Of a stretch of DNA of 45,329 bases, positions 23,857-32,087 are shown piece by piece; position 1 is the first letter of the stretch, and the number at the start of each line of letters is the position of its first letter. The DNA is from JBBTYG01 sp964418085 (GTDB lineage: Bacteria; Patescibacteriota; Minisyncoccia; UBA6257; 2-01-FULL-56-20). A program made the position numbers and the translations under genes. The stretch covers positions 1-45,329 of the forward strand of contig CAYQKB010000002.1 of NCBI GenBank assembly GCA_964418085.1, given 5' to 3'. A model generated the notes under the pieces. The model did not search any database. It was not told the DNA's origin and was given only the letters and a program-made list of their open reading frames with translations.

Positions 23857-24222
23857 ATGTATAAAACAAAAAAAGACAAATTGCCAAAGAAGCCGCCGAT
23901 TTCGATTGATTTCGATGGGGTGGTTCATGCGTATAGCAAAGGATTTCATGATGGCAGCATTTACGACGAACCAATCCCTGGTGCACAAAAAGCAATGCGG
24001 GAACTCAGGAAAAAACATCATCTGTATATATATTCGAGCCGCGGGAAAACTAAGGCGGGTTGTGCGGCAATGGAAGAATATTTAAAGAGATGGAAAATTC
24101 CGTTTGATGAAGTTGTCAGCCATAAACCGCCGGCAAGGTTTTATATTGATGATCGAGCCATCCGATTCGAAACATGGCGGCAAGTTCTTCGAGATGTCCG
24201 TTTTTTTGAAAAGAAAAAGTAA
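23857..24222 (+). CDS. Small HAD-like phosphatase, between two cysteine-rich genes
   Basis: A 121-residue minimal HAD protein. Motif I is ISIDFDGVV with Asp18 and Asp20, motif II is IYSSRG (Ser60), the motif III lysine is probably Lys90 in SHKPPARF, and motif IV is YIDDRAI with Asp98 and Asp99. This set resembles the small phage- and CPR-type 5'-nucleotidase or polynucleotide 3'-phosphatase-like HADs. It starts 21 bases after paralogue 1 and stops 3 bases before paralogue 2, so the three form one operon. Its job in relation to the cysteine-rich proteins is unknown. Confidence 0.85.
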   Translation: MYKTKKDKLPKKPPISIDFDGVVHAYSKGFHDGSIYDEPIPGAQKAMRELRKKHHLYIYSSRGKTKAGCAAMEEYLKRWKIPFDEVVSHKPPARFYIDDRAIRFETWRQVLRDVRFFEKKK

Positions 24223-24225
24223 TCT

Positions 24226-26007
24226 ATGAATACAGAAAAGAAAATCTGCCAGAACTGTAAAAAAGAATTTGTAATTGAACCGGAAGATTTCGATTTTTAT
24301 AAAAAAATTTCTGTCCCTCCGCCGACCTGGTGCCCGGAGTGTAGGCTTCAGCGCCGACTAGCGTGGCGAAATACATGGCATCTCTTTAGGAAAAAAGACG
24401 CCCAAACCGGCAAGGAGATATTTTCTATATTTTCGGAAGAAAGCCCCGTAAAAATATACGAGCGAGATTTTTGGGCTTCGGATAAATGGGATCCAATGGA
24501 ATACGGTCGCGAGTACGGCTGGGATCAACCCTTCTTTGAGCAGTTCAAAGAATTGTTGCATGCCGTTCCATTGCCCGCGCATTCGGTTTTAAATCTTTCA
24601 AATTGCGAATACTGCACGAACGCGAACGAGCTCAAAAATTGTTATTTCGTCCGGGCTTCAACAGCTTCAGAGGATTCGCTATATCTCATTTGGGATCATG
24701 GTTCGAAACGATCGCTCGACAGTCATATGACTAATAGGTGCGAATTGGGCTATGGAAATCTAAATACCGTACGATGCTACAAGACATTTTTCTCTGTAGA
24801 TTGTGAGGATTGTCAGTCAGTTGTTCTCTCTAAAGACTGTATTGCCTGCAACGATTGTTTTGGTTGTATTGGACTTCGCAATAAGTCGTATCACATTTTC
24901 AACCAGCCATATTCAAAAGAAGAATATATAAAAACGCTTCAGGGACTTGATATCGGCTCTGCAAAAAATTTGGACGCACTCGAAGCGCGCGCGTACGAAC
25001 ACTGGAAAAAATATCCACAGAAGTTCATACATGGGAGGCAAAATCTTGGAGTAACAGGGGATTACATCTATGAATCGAAAAATGCTCGGCAATGTTTTCG
25101 CATCCGTGGCGGAGAAGATGTAAAATTTTGCCAAAACCTCCTCGAAGCATCTTCGAAGGATTGCTACGACTATTCAAACTGGGGGCAGGGTGCGGAGTTG
25201 ATATACGAATGTCTGGTTGGGGGAGTTGGCATTTACAACATTCGATGTAGTTGGCAGACATACGAAAACGTGAAAAATATCGAATACTCCGCTTTTTGCC
25301 ACAACTCTTCGGATTTATTCGGATGCGTCGGTCTCAAAAATAAACAATACTGCATATTTAACAAACAATATTCGAAAGAAGATTTTCAAAGGCTGCGCAC
25401 AAAGATTATCGAACATATGAACACGATGCCGTATCGGGATGCGAAGGGACGAATATACACGTACGGCGAATTTTTTCCGTCAGAGCTTTCGCCGTTTCCG
25501 TATCAGGCAACCGAGGCACATGAATTTTTCCCGATGATGGAAGAGGAAGCGATTAAAAAAGGTTTCGTCTGGTATTCTCCTAAAAAACAAAACTATTCCA
25601 TTACACTTGAGAATCAGGACATCCCGGACCATATTAAAGATGTAAAAGATGATATTTTAACTGCAGTGATTGAATGTAAGCACAAAGGTGAATGTCGGGA
25701 AGAATGCACGGGCGCTTTCCGAATCGTTGGAGAGGAGCTAAAATTTTTGAAACAATTCAATCTCGCGCTCCCGCGTCTCTGTCCTAATTGTAGGCATTAT
25801 AGCCGCCTTGCATTCAGAAATCCGCCGAGATTTTCTCGTCGTGCGTGCCAATGTGTAGGAATAGATTCCAGTAATAATATTTACAAAAATACAATCTCCC
25901 ATTTCCACGGCGCAGAAAAATGCCCTAACGAATTTGAGACATCATATTCGCCAGATCGCCCAGAGATTGTATATTGCGAACAGTGCTACACTTCTGAAGT
26001 GTCCTGA
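24226..26007 (+). CDS. Large cysteine-rich zinc-ribbon/repeat protein, paralogue 2
   Basis: A 593-residue member of the same family as the 22174 product and the longest complete copy here. The N-terminal ribbon CQNC...CPECRLQRRLAWRN is nearly identical to paralogue 3. The first repeat half has NCEYCTNANELKNCYF and closes GCIGLRNKSYHIFNQPYSKEEY. The second half closes FGCVGLKNKQYCIFNKQYSKEDF. Then come GEFFPSELSPFPYQATEAHEFFP and a C-terminal module with CKHKGECREEC, CPNCRH, CQC, a His-x-His pair and CPNEFETSYSPDRPEIVYCEQCY. The two near-identical closing motifs show an internal duplication. No secretion signal or enzyme motif is seen. The stop TGA is embedded in a CCTGAGTTTTATCGAAGGA palindrome half. 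Confidence 0.82.
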   Translation: MNTEKKICQNCKKEFVIEPEDFDFYKKISVPPPTWCPECRLQRRLAWRNTWHLFRKKDAQTGKEIFSIFSEESPVKIYERDFWASDKWDPMEYGREYGWDQPFFEQFKELLHAVPLPAHSVLNLSNCEYCTNANELKNCYFVRASTASEDSLYLIWDHGSKRSLDSHMTNRCELGYGNLNTVRCYKTFFSVDCEDCQSVVLSKDCIACNDCFGCIGLRNKSYHIFNQPYSKEEYIKTLQGLDIGSAKNLDALEARAYEHWKKYPQKFIHGRQNLGVTGDYIYESKNARQCFRIRGGEDVKFCQNLLEASSKDCYDYSNWGQGAELIYECLVGGVGIYNIRCSWQTYENVKNIEYSAFCHNSSDLFGCVGLKNKQYCIFNKQYSKEDFQRLRTKIIEHMNTMPYRDAKGRIYTYGEFFPSELSPFPYQATEAHEFFPMMEEEAIKKGFVWYSPKKQNYSITLENQDIPDHIKDVKDDILTAVIECKHKGECREECTGAFRIVGEELKFLKQFNLALPRLCPNCRHYSRLAFRNPPRFSRRACQCVGIDSSNNIYKNTISHFHGAEKCPNEFETSYSPDRPEIVYCEQCYTSEVS

Positions 26008-26045
26008 GTTTTATCGAAGGATCAAGCAGAAGTTTCATAAAATTT

Positions 26046-26108
26046 ATGCCGCATATTCACGACAAAATAGATTTCACGGTGGATAATTCTCGCTGCGCGC
26101 AAAATTGA
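26046..26108 (+). pseudogene. Possible remnant of a NUDIX hydrolase N-terminus
   Basis: A 20-codon open frame reads MPHIHDKIDFTVD and then unrelated residues to a TGA. That opening is very like the start of NUDIX hydrolases common in Patescibacteria (MxHIHxKIDFTV). No NUDIX box follows, so this looks like a cut-off gene end. It directly precedes a strong promoter. The call is tentative because only about 12 residues are informative. Confidence 0.35.
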
Positions 26109-26133
26109 CAGGGTGCTTTTCCGAGAGTATTCT
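26105..26133 (+). promoter_or_regulatory. Strong promoter of the 26183-26905 pair
   Basis: A perfect TTGACA at 26105-26110, a 17-base spacer and TATTCT at 26128-26133. The leader of about 43 bases carries TTGAAAACTTAACAAAGGG, which is nearly the same as the leader at 36622. Confidence 0.75.
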
Positions 26134-26182
26134 ACAGAGTGCGGCACAACCAGTCATTTGAAAACTTAACAAAGGGCTAGAT

Positions 26183-26701
26183 ATGACAAGCGACGACGAT
26201 GATAACGACAGTGACGCTAAGCAGAATCGGCAGGAGCGGCAGGAAAACTGGCGGACAGAATATCGAACAGTTACACTAGGCTGGAGATTTTTCGCAAGTT
26301 TGCGATTCATTGTTGCGGCATTTGCTGTGACATTACAGTCTGCACTGATAACTCTGTATAATCAGACCGCAAAAGTTGGTGGCGGCGGAGATAGGTGGCT
26401 TGGAATGAATGCTATTACAATCGCAGTTATGGGGTTGTATACAATCCTTGCCATTTTATTTATAGAATGGAGAACGGTGAGTCTTCTGCGAGAAGTGATG
26501 AGGCGAGGAGTTGAGCTGGAGTTTCATCTCGGTGCGACCGAGGGTTTCTTCCATCGGCTTTCGGATCCAAAGTTGGTAAGACCAAAGGGAATAAGGCGGG
26601 CCATAACTCATACAGGAGGACTCACGCTGGTTTATATGAGCATTTTCTTGTTGTGGTTTTACCTTTTTGGGGACAACCTCATCAAATTTCTTCAACCATG
26701 A
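26183..26701 (+). CDS. Membrane protein with an acidic N-terminus
   Basis: A 172-residue protein. The first 28 residues are hydrophilic, with a DDDDND run. Three hydrophobic segments follow, near 38-57, 76-98 and 150-168. Between the second and third is a charged cytoplasmic stretch (REVMRRGVELEFHLGATEGFFHRL). No family is recognised. The start is supported by the shared leader and a GGG ribosome site 8 bases upstream. The next gene's ribosome site begins right at this gene's stop, so the two are a unit, probably with interacting products. Confidence 0.72.
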   Translation: MTSDDDDNDSDAKQNRQERQENWRTEYRTVTLGWRFFASLRFIVAAFAVTLQSALITLYNQTAKVGGGGDRWLGMNAITIAVMGLYTILAILFIEWRTVSLLREVMRRGVELEFHLGATEGFFHRLSDPKLVRPKGIRRAITHTGGLTLVYMSIFLLWFYLFGDNLIKFLQP

Positions 26702-26716
26702 ACGAAAGGAAAAATT

Positions 26717-26905
26717 ATGGAAAAATTGTCTAAATCTGCGGAAGAAAAACTTCAGGAGGAACTGTCTGAAAGGTTTCCGACCCGCGAGGAAGAAGAGCGA
26801 GAACAATTAATTCAAGCCATAATAGGTGTTGTTTTGATTGTGATTGCTACGGCCCTCGTTGTAGCCAATCTTGTTCTAATGCACCTCAAGGGACATCCAC
26901 ATTAA
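26717..26905 (+). CDS. Small single-pass membrane protein
   Basis: A 62-residue protein. An acidic, helical N-terminal part (residues 1-30, KSAEEKLQEELSERF and EEEERE) is followed by one membrane helix at about 33-55 (AIIGVVLIVIATALVVANLVL). The strong ribosome site GAAAGGA is 7 bases before the ATG and starts at the previous stop codon. A terminator follows. Size and context suggest an accessory or regulatory partner of the 26183 membrane protein. Confidence 0.7.
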   Translation: MEKLSKSAEEKLQEELSERFPTREEEEREQLIQAIIGVVLIVIATALVVANLVLMHLKGHPH

Positions 26906-26924
26906 TCTCGAAGTTTTTTTCACG

Positions 26925-26957
26925 ACGGCGCGCGCCACAAAGCGACGCGCCGTTTTC
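26925..26957 (+). terminator. Terminator after the 26717 gene
   Basis: A perfect 8-bp stem ACGGCGCG (26925-26932) / CGCGCCGT (26946-26953) is followed by TTTC. An upstream AAGTTTTTTT would serve as the U-run in neither direction cleanly. Confidence 0.75.
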
Positions 26958-26980
26958 AATGTTTGAGCTCATGATATTTT

Positions 26981-27010
26981 TTGACATCGTATGTCATGCC
27001 CATATATCAT
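26981..27010 (+). promoter_or_regulatory. Promoter-like site with no gene behind it
   Basis: TTGACA at 26981-26986 with TATCAT at 27005-27010 (18-base spacer) or TATATC at 27003 (16). About 40 bases downstream is an AAGAAG...CTTCTTTTTT hairpin at 27030-27057, and only the 3' end of ddl, on the other strand, follows. Either a very small transcript or a leftover promoter. Confidence 0.35.
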
Positions 27011-27055
27011 GTGCGTAGCTGTTTGGAACAAGAAGAATGACGTGGGGCTTCTTTT

Positions 27056-28120
27056 TTAAAGTGCTTTATGCTTTTTCAAAGCTAGTTGAACTTGTGTATC
27101 CAAAAATTCAGAGAAACTTAGTCCGGCCGCACGGGCTTCTTTCGGGGAAAGACTGTTTTCAGTGAGCCCCGGGATTGTATTGATTTCCAAAAAATAGATT
27201 GCGCCGTTGGGGACAAGAATAAAATCCGAGCGCGTAAGTCCATCGCAGCCCAAAAGCGCGTGCGCCTTTTTCGAAAGTTCCTGAATTTTTCTGGTAACTG
27301 CGTTTGGAATAAGCGCAGGGCAAATTTCGCGGGTTTCGGGAGAATATTTCGCTTCGTAGTCAAAAAAAGTTCTGCCTTTCGGGATTATTTCAACAATCGG
27401 GAGGGCGATAAGCTCGGTTTGGTTTGTATTTCCCAAAACGGCGCAGGTGAGCTCGCGTCCTTTGATATATTTCTGAATCAAAATGAGAGCATCCTCGCTC
27501 GCCGCCCTTTTGAGTGCGAGCGGAAGATATTTTTTACTTTTGACGATCGAGGTGCCGATGCTCGAGCCGGATTCATTCGGCTTCACGACGCAGGGATAGC
27601 CGATTATTTTTTCTATTTCGGCTTGCGTGGCTTTTGAGCTGGCATTTGCGGAGCGTACAATGAGCGATTTCGGCACCGTGATGCCGGCATTTTCCGCCAT
27701 CTCAATGGTTTTTATTTTATTCATAGCAAGCGCACTCGCGAGTACGCCGGAGCCGGTGTAGGGGATACCAAGTATTTCAAGGAGTGCCTGCACTTTACCG
27801 TCCTCTCCAAATTTGCCGTGCATTCCGATGAATGCTACATCAAATTCATTAAATCGTTCGCGCGTGAGCGGCAGGAGCTCGCTTTTTAATACCAATGCTT
27901 TTGTCGGTATTTTTTTACCTTTTTCGGCCATGAGCTGGTTCATTTTTCTTTGAGGTTCGAGAAGCCATTGCCCATCTTTCGATATCTCGATACGAGAGAT
28001 GAGATATTTGTCTGCCGGAAGATTTCGCGCGATCTGCTCTCCGCTTTTAAGCGAGACATCTCGCTCGCTTGATGGCCCTCCGCATATAACCGCCACACGG
28101 ATTTTTTTCTTTTTATTCAT
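27056..28120 (-). CDS. ddl: D-alanine--D-alanine ligase
   Basis: A 354-residue ATP-grasp ligase that makes the D-Ala-D-Ala dipeptide for peptidoglycan. It opens with VAVICGGPSSERDVSLKSG (Glu in the SERDVS site) and has FDVAFIGMHGKFGEDGKVQ, VVKPNESGSSIG for nucleotide binding and IYFLEINTIPGLTENS at the metal site. Length and motif order match the family. It converges with the small transcript region at 26925-27055 and diverges from the 28271 ATPase gene. It lacks neighbours of the mur cluster. Confidence 0.95.
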   Translation of the reverse strand: MNKKKKIRVAVICGGPSSERDVSLKSGEQIARNLPADKYLISRIEISKDGQWLLEPQRKMNQLMAEKGKKIPTKALVLKSELLPLTRERFNEFDVAFIGMHGKFGEDGKVQALLEILGIPYTGSGVLASALAMNKIKTIEMAENAGITVPKSLIVRSANASSKATQAEIEKIIGYPCVVKPNESGSSIGTSIVKSKKYLPLALKRAASEDALILIQKYIKGRELTCAVLGNTNQTELIALPIVEIIPKGRTFFDYEAKYSPETREICPALIPNAVTRKIQELSKKAHALLGCDGLTRSDFILVPNGAIYFLEINTIPGLTENSLSPKEARAAGLSFSEFLDTQVQLALKKHKAL

Positions 28121-28270
28121 ATTAAGTGATATTTTTCATTTTTATTTCAATTTGATGGAGGGTTTTCAACAAAGTCGGGCAGGTTTCCATTATTCATTAT
28201 TCTAAATTCTATATTCATCCCCTTATTGCTATAATATATCCATACACAAATAAATTAAAGCAACCTCCGC

Positions 28271-30616
28271 ATGGCACTTTTTTATTTTTTAATCATCCTC
28301 GCGTTTTCGACCATTGCCGGACTCTTGATTTATTTTAGTGGGCGCAAGGCAATACGTCGTAGAAAAGAAGATCTTTCGAAGGCCGTACTGCTTCGCATAC
28401 AGGTTCCACGGCACGAAACCGGAAAACTGGATTTTAAAAGCGAAGCAAAAAAATTTGAAGCACTTCTGAAGCGTTTGGCTTCATTCAATCGCGTCTGTTC
28501 GCTTGAGGTATTTGTGGAGCACATCGGCGGGGATATTCACTTCCTTCTATGGGTGCCAAGGGCATTTATCGGCGGTGTTCGCGAGGAAGTATATCGTTTA
28601 TGGCATGGGGCAAAAGTCAGCGTGGTTCATTCCGCTCCGGTGATTTTCGGAAGCCGCAGCGTTTCAATTTGCGGTCATATTGAGCAGAAGAAGGATCACG
28701 CGCTTTCCGTAAAGACGCATAAAGTTTTGGAAGCCGATCCATTTGCTTCGATTTTAAAAACACTGTCGCGCATCGAAAAGATCGGTGAAGGGGCGGGCAT
28801 GCAGCTATTGCTCCGTCCCGTTTCCGACCGTCACAAAAGAAGTATTGCTCAGTCTCTTACGTCAATGATGCGGGGAGAGTTGGGCGAGATAGTCGCAAGA
28901 AATAAATTGATCTCTAAGGAGGGTATTAATATCCCGAGTGTGGGCGTAGAGATTGAGGAAAAAAAGAAGCGCGAAAAGATTAAGAAAGATGTTTTCAACT
29001 TTGCATGGAATAAGATTTCCCAGCCGCTTTTTGTCGCAAATGTCCGGATATGTGTTTCTGCAGGCGCGAAATTTCGGGCGGAAGAAATTTTGGATGAGAT
29101 TGTGTCAAGCTTTAGCCATTTCGACGATCCGCATCACAATGAATTCAGATTTGTGAAAGAGAGAAATTCAGAAAAGAGTATCGGCGATTTTATCGCGCGC
29201 CGCTGGAACGATGCCGAGACGATTGTTCTTTCGGGCGAAGAAATAGCGAGCTTCTGCCACTTTGCGTCGCCTCCGGAGGGCGGCATGAGTCTGTCCTGGC
29301 TCGGGGTGCGTCAAATTCCTTCTTCAGGCGCTTCATCGAGAGGAGCTCACATTGGTGAGAATGAATTTGAAGGAGCATCGAGACAGATTTTTTTGAGAGA
29401 AGAAGATAAGCAGAAGCATGTATTTATTGCAGGAGTTGATGGCACAGGAAAGTCCACGCTTATTGGGACTATGATGATGGACGACATTAATCACGGCAGG
29501 GGCGCGGCGCTGATTGATCCAGTGGGGCATCTTGCGGAGCGATTACTTGGCAAGATTCCGCCAATGCGCAGGAAAGATGTTATCTATCTCGATGTGGCCG
29601 ATAACGCCCGTCCACCGGGAATTACTCTCTTCGATGAAGGGATTACGCATGAGGAAAAAGTTTTTATGGCCGAAGAGCTATGCGAGATTACAAAGAAATT
29701 TTTCACTCTTGAGACGAGGGGCCCGCTCTTCGATGCATATATTCGAAACAGTTTTTTGCTTCTCGCGGAAAATGTGGCCCATGGTGCGAATTTCTTTGAC
29801 CTCCCAAGAATTCTTCTTGAAAAAAGATATCGGGCACTTCTTCTCTCGCGGGCGAAAGATGTCGGGCGTATCCGGTTTTGGAACGATGAAGCGAGAAGCG
29901 AATCTGGCGAGACTGCACTTGCAGGCATTGCGCCATATATCCTCTCGCGGTTTGAAAAATTTGTTGCGTCCGATTTTCTGCGATATGTGTTCGCACACCC
30001 GGGTGGGGCAGTGAATATCAGGCGCGCCGTCTCGGAAAATAAAATTATTTTGGTGAATCTTCGCGAGAAAGTTCTGGGTCGCCACGAGAGCGAGCTTCTG
30101 GGAATGGTTTTAGCTGGTAAAATATATGCCGCCGCATTTTCCCGATCTGCTGCAGTCGAGACAAAGAAAAACTATAATCTGTATCTCGATGATTTCGGGG
30201 GTTGTATCACAAATTCCTTTTCTTCAATCATATCCGGGGATCAGAATGTTTCTTTGAATATTGTTTTGGCAACAAAATCAATTGGAGAACTTCCCGAAAA
30301 AGTGAGGAATAGTATTTTTAAGAGCCATGTTTCAAGGATAATATTTCGAGTGACTGGACAAGACGCGGAATACTGCGCTTCCGAGCTCGGGTCGGCTGCG
30401 ACTCGGCACGATTTAATAAATATCCCTAATTTTGAAGCATGTGTGAAAGTGTCCGCTCACGGAGGACATTCCAAGCCCTATACTATAAGGATGAAAGGGG
30501 ACTCAGGTATGGGAAGTACGGAGGTTGCTCATGCACTTAAAGAACATTCGCGCGTGGCATATGGAAGAGATGTTCGCGAATTGGAAAAAGAAATCCGCCG
30601 GAAGACGGCAGAATAG
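28271..30616 (+). CDS. VirD4/HerA-type membrane-anchored ATPase (type IV secretion DNA-binding-like)
   Basis: A 781-residue protein. One N-terminal membrane segment (residues 3-23) precedes a large region resembling the CPR type IV secretion-like ATPases. Walker A is GVDGTGKST at 388-396, the following strand is GRGAALIDPVGHLAERLL, and Walker B is LYLDDF with Asp640-Asp641. The ALIDPVGHLAE segment is the usual LIDPHGDL motif with His replaced by Val. In CPR these proteins are often called conjugation or TraG/TraD-like, but with no other secretion genes here the substrate (DNA or protein) is unknown. It probably forms a hexamer at the membrane. A TATAAT lies at 28230. Confidence 0.82.
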   Translation: MALFYFLIILAFSTIAGLLIYFSGRKAIRRRKEDLSKAVLLRIQVPRHETGKLDFKSEAKKFEALLKRLASFNRVCSLEVFVEHIGGDIHFLLWVPRAFIGGVREEVYRLWHGAKVSVVHSAPVIFGSRSVSICGHIEQKKDHALSVKTHKVLEADPFASILKTLSRIEKIGEGAGMQLLLRPVSDRHKRSIAQSLTSMMRGELGEIVARNKLISKEGINIPSVGVEIEEKKKREKIKKDVFNFAWNKISQPLFVANVRICVSAGAKFRAEEILDEIVSSFSHFDDPHHNEFRFVKERNSEKSIGDFIARRWNDAETIVLSGEEIASFCHFASPPEGGMSLSWLGVRQIPSSGASSRGAHIGENEFEGASRQIFLREEDKQKHVFIAGVDGTGKSTLIGTMMMDDINHGRGAALIDPVGHLAERLLGKIPPMRRKDVIYLDVADNARPPGITLFDEGITHEEKVFMAEELCEITKKFFTLETRGPLFDAYIRNSFLLLAENVAHGANFFDLPRILLEKRYRALLLSRAKDVGRIRFWNDEARSESGETALAGIAPYILSRFEKFVASDFLRYVFAHPGGAVNIRRAVSENKIILVNLREKVLGRHESELLGMVLAGKIYAAAFSRSAAVETKKNYNLYLDDFGGCITNSFSSIISGDQNVSLNIVLATKSIGELPEKVRNSIFKSHVSRIIFRVTGQDAEYCASELGSAATRHDLINIPNFEACVKVSAHGGHSKPYTIRMKGDSGMGSTEVAHALKEHSRVAYGRDVRELEKEIRRKTAE

Positions 30617-30641
30617 TTTCTAGGATTTTTTCGGACACACT

Positions 30642-32045
30642 CTATCCGAGTTTTTTGGTACGCATAAAAATAGCGAGTCCCTTAAACCATATCCGTGCGG
30701 CTTTAACCGGAGACATTATTGAGAGAAGATAGTTGAGTTCCACGAGGCCTTTCAAAATCCAGCCAAAAATGCCGGAGATAATTATCGGTCCGACTTTTGC
30801 CACCGCGTATTTTCCGCCAACTGGAACGACGTAGGCATACTTTTTAGGTACGTATGTCTTCGGTTTTAAGTTGTAAGTTGAAATTTCCAATTTTTTTATC
30901 TCTTCAATAATATTCCACGCGACCACGTTTCCTTGGGATATCGCCGCTCGCGCGACGCCCGGAATCGGCCGCTTCGTCACCGGATCATAAAAGCAAATGC
31001 TGTCACCAAGGCCATACACGTGCATGGCGAAGTTCAAATTTGGAGTTTGCGGAAGACACTTCATTCCGTCTCCGACAATCGCCCGGTTTCGCTCCTCTGT
31101 TTTTACTGAAGCATTAAGAAGGAGCTCGGGTGCTTTCACTCCGCCTGCCCAGACAAGAACGTCAAACGGCATCGTGTCTCCGGTGTCGAAAACAACGGCC
31201 TTTTTTTTGGCACACGCAATCTTCTTTTCCGTAACGACGCGCACATTTAAATAGTTCAGTCGGCGCGTCGCAAGAGCGATAACGCGTTCGTCGAGCCCGG
31301 GGAGTATTGTTTTCGCCCCCTCGATAAGCGTGACATCAATCCGACAGCCTTTGAATTCTTTTTCGATTTCTTCGCACCAATTTTTAAATTCTGAAGCAAG
31401 TTCAACTCCCGTTGGCCCCGCCCCGCCAATGACGATTTTCACCCTCCCACCTTCTCGGAATACCTTGTGGTTTTGCCCAAAAGGTGAACGGGATAGAAGT
31501 CCAATTTTTTCCAGGGAGTGATTACCGTGCGAGAAGGTGGGAGGGTTTACCTCGGCGGTTTTTTGGGAGGCGCAGTCAGAAACTGCATCGCGTATTCGTA
31601 TTGCATCGGCGAATGTTTTGAAGGGGAGCGAATATTTCTCGAGTCCCGGTATGCCAAAATAGTTTGTTTCGGATCCGAGTGCGAGGACAATAAACTGGCA
31701 TACTATGGTTTCTCCGTCCATAAAGTAGACACGCCCCTCCATCGGTTCAATACACTCAATTTTTTTATGAATAAATTGAATATTTGTTCCGTCAATAATG
31801 GATCGTATATCGTATGCCGCAACGGCGTGAAGATCTCGCAGGGCAACTGTTTCTTGTGGGGTTGTGGCAACTTCATAGAGAAGCGGAGTATAAGTATGGT
31901 GGTCGTTCCTGTCGACAAGGACGATTTCGTATGTATCGGAAAGCGTGAGGGCGCGAAGATTTTTTGAAAGCACTTGTGCCGCCCGCAAGCCTCCGAAGCC
32001 CGCTCCGAGAATCACAATTTTTTTAGACAGGGTCTTCGTGTCCAT
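30642..32045 (-). CDS. ndh: NDH-2-type NAD(P)H dehydrogenase / FAD-dependent oxidoreductase
   Basis: A 467-residue pyridine nucleotide-disulfide-type flavoprotein of the type II NADH dehydrogenase group. The FAD-binding motif GAGFGG is at 14-19, the NAD-binding motif GGAGPTGVE at about 207-215, and a third FAD contact is the VYGLGDS segment. A C-terminal hydrophobic/amphipathic tail (IIISGIFGWILKGLVELNYLL) fits membrane attachment. It would oxidise NADH without pumping ions. Residues about 167-202 are extra and come from a palindrome at 31441-31546. On the reverse strand a TATAAT ends 7 bases before the ATG, so the mRNA is probably leaderless. Confidence 0.88.
   Translation of the reverse strand: MDTKTLSKKIVILGAGFGGLRAAQVLSKNLRALTLSDTYEIVLVDRNDHHTYTPLLYEVATTPQETVALRDLHAVAAYDIRSIIDGTNIQFIHKKIECIEPMEGRVYFMDGETIVCQFIVLALGSETNYFGIPGLEKYSLPFKTFADAIRIRDAVSDCASQKTAEVNPPTFSHGNHSLEKIGLLSRSPFGQNHKVFREGGRVKIVIGGAGPTGVELASEFKNWCEEIEKEFKGCRIDVTLIEGAKTILPGLDERVIALATRRLNYLNVRVVTEKKIACAKKKAVVFDTGDTMPFDVLVWAGGVKAPELLLNASVKTEERNRAIVGDGMKCLPQTPNLNFAMHVYGLGDSICFYDPVTKRPIPGVARAAISQGNVVAWNIIEEIKKLEISTYNLKPKTYVPKKYAYVVPVGGKYAVAKVGPIIISGIFGWILKGLVELNYLLSIMSPVKAARIWFKGLAIFMRTKKLG
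31441..31546. repeat. Perfect 17-bp inverted repeat inside the NDH-2 gene
   Basis: ACCCTCCCACCTTCTCG at 31441-31457 is exactly complementary to 31530-31546, with 72 bases between. It is translated in frame and adds a Ser/His/Arg-rich loop just before the NAD-binding motif. Confidence 0.85.
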
Positions 32046-32052
32046 AGCTTTA

Positions 32053-32077
32053 ATTATAACGGGCTCTTGGGTATAAT
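32053..32077. promoter_or_regulatory. Divergent promoter pair for ndh and pgk
   Basis: TATAAT on the reverse strand (32058 to 32053) lies 7 bases before the ndh ATG, and TATAAT on the forward strand (32072-32077) lies 10 bases before the pgk ATG at 32088. Both predict leaderless or near-leaderless transcripts. The two genes are only 42 bases apart. Confidence 0.6.
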
Positions 32078-32087
32078 GAAAATGGAG

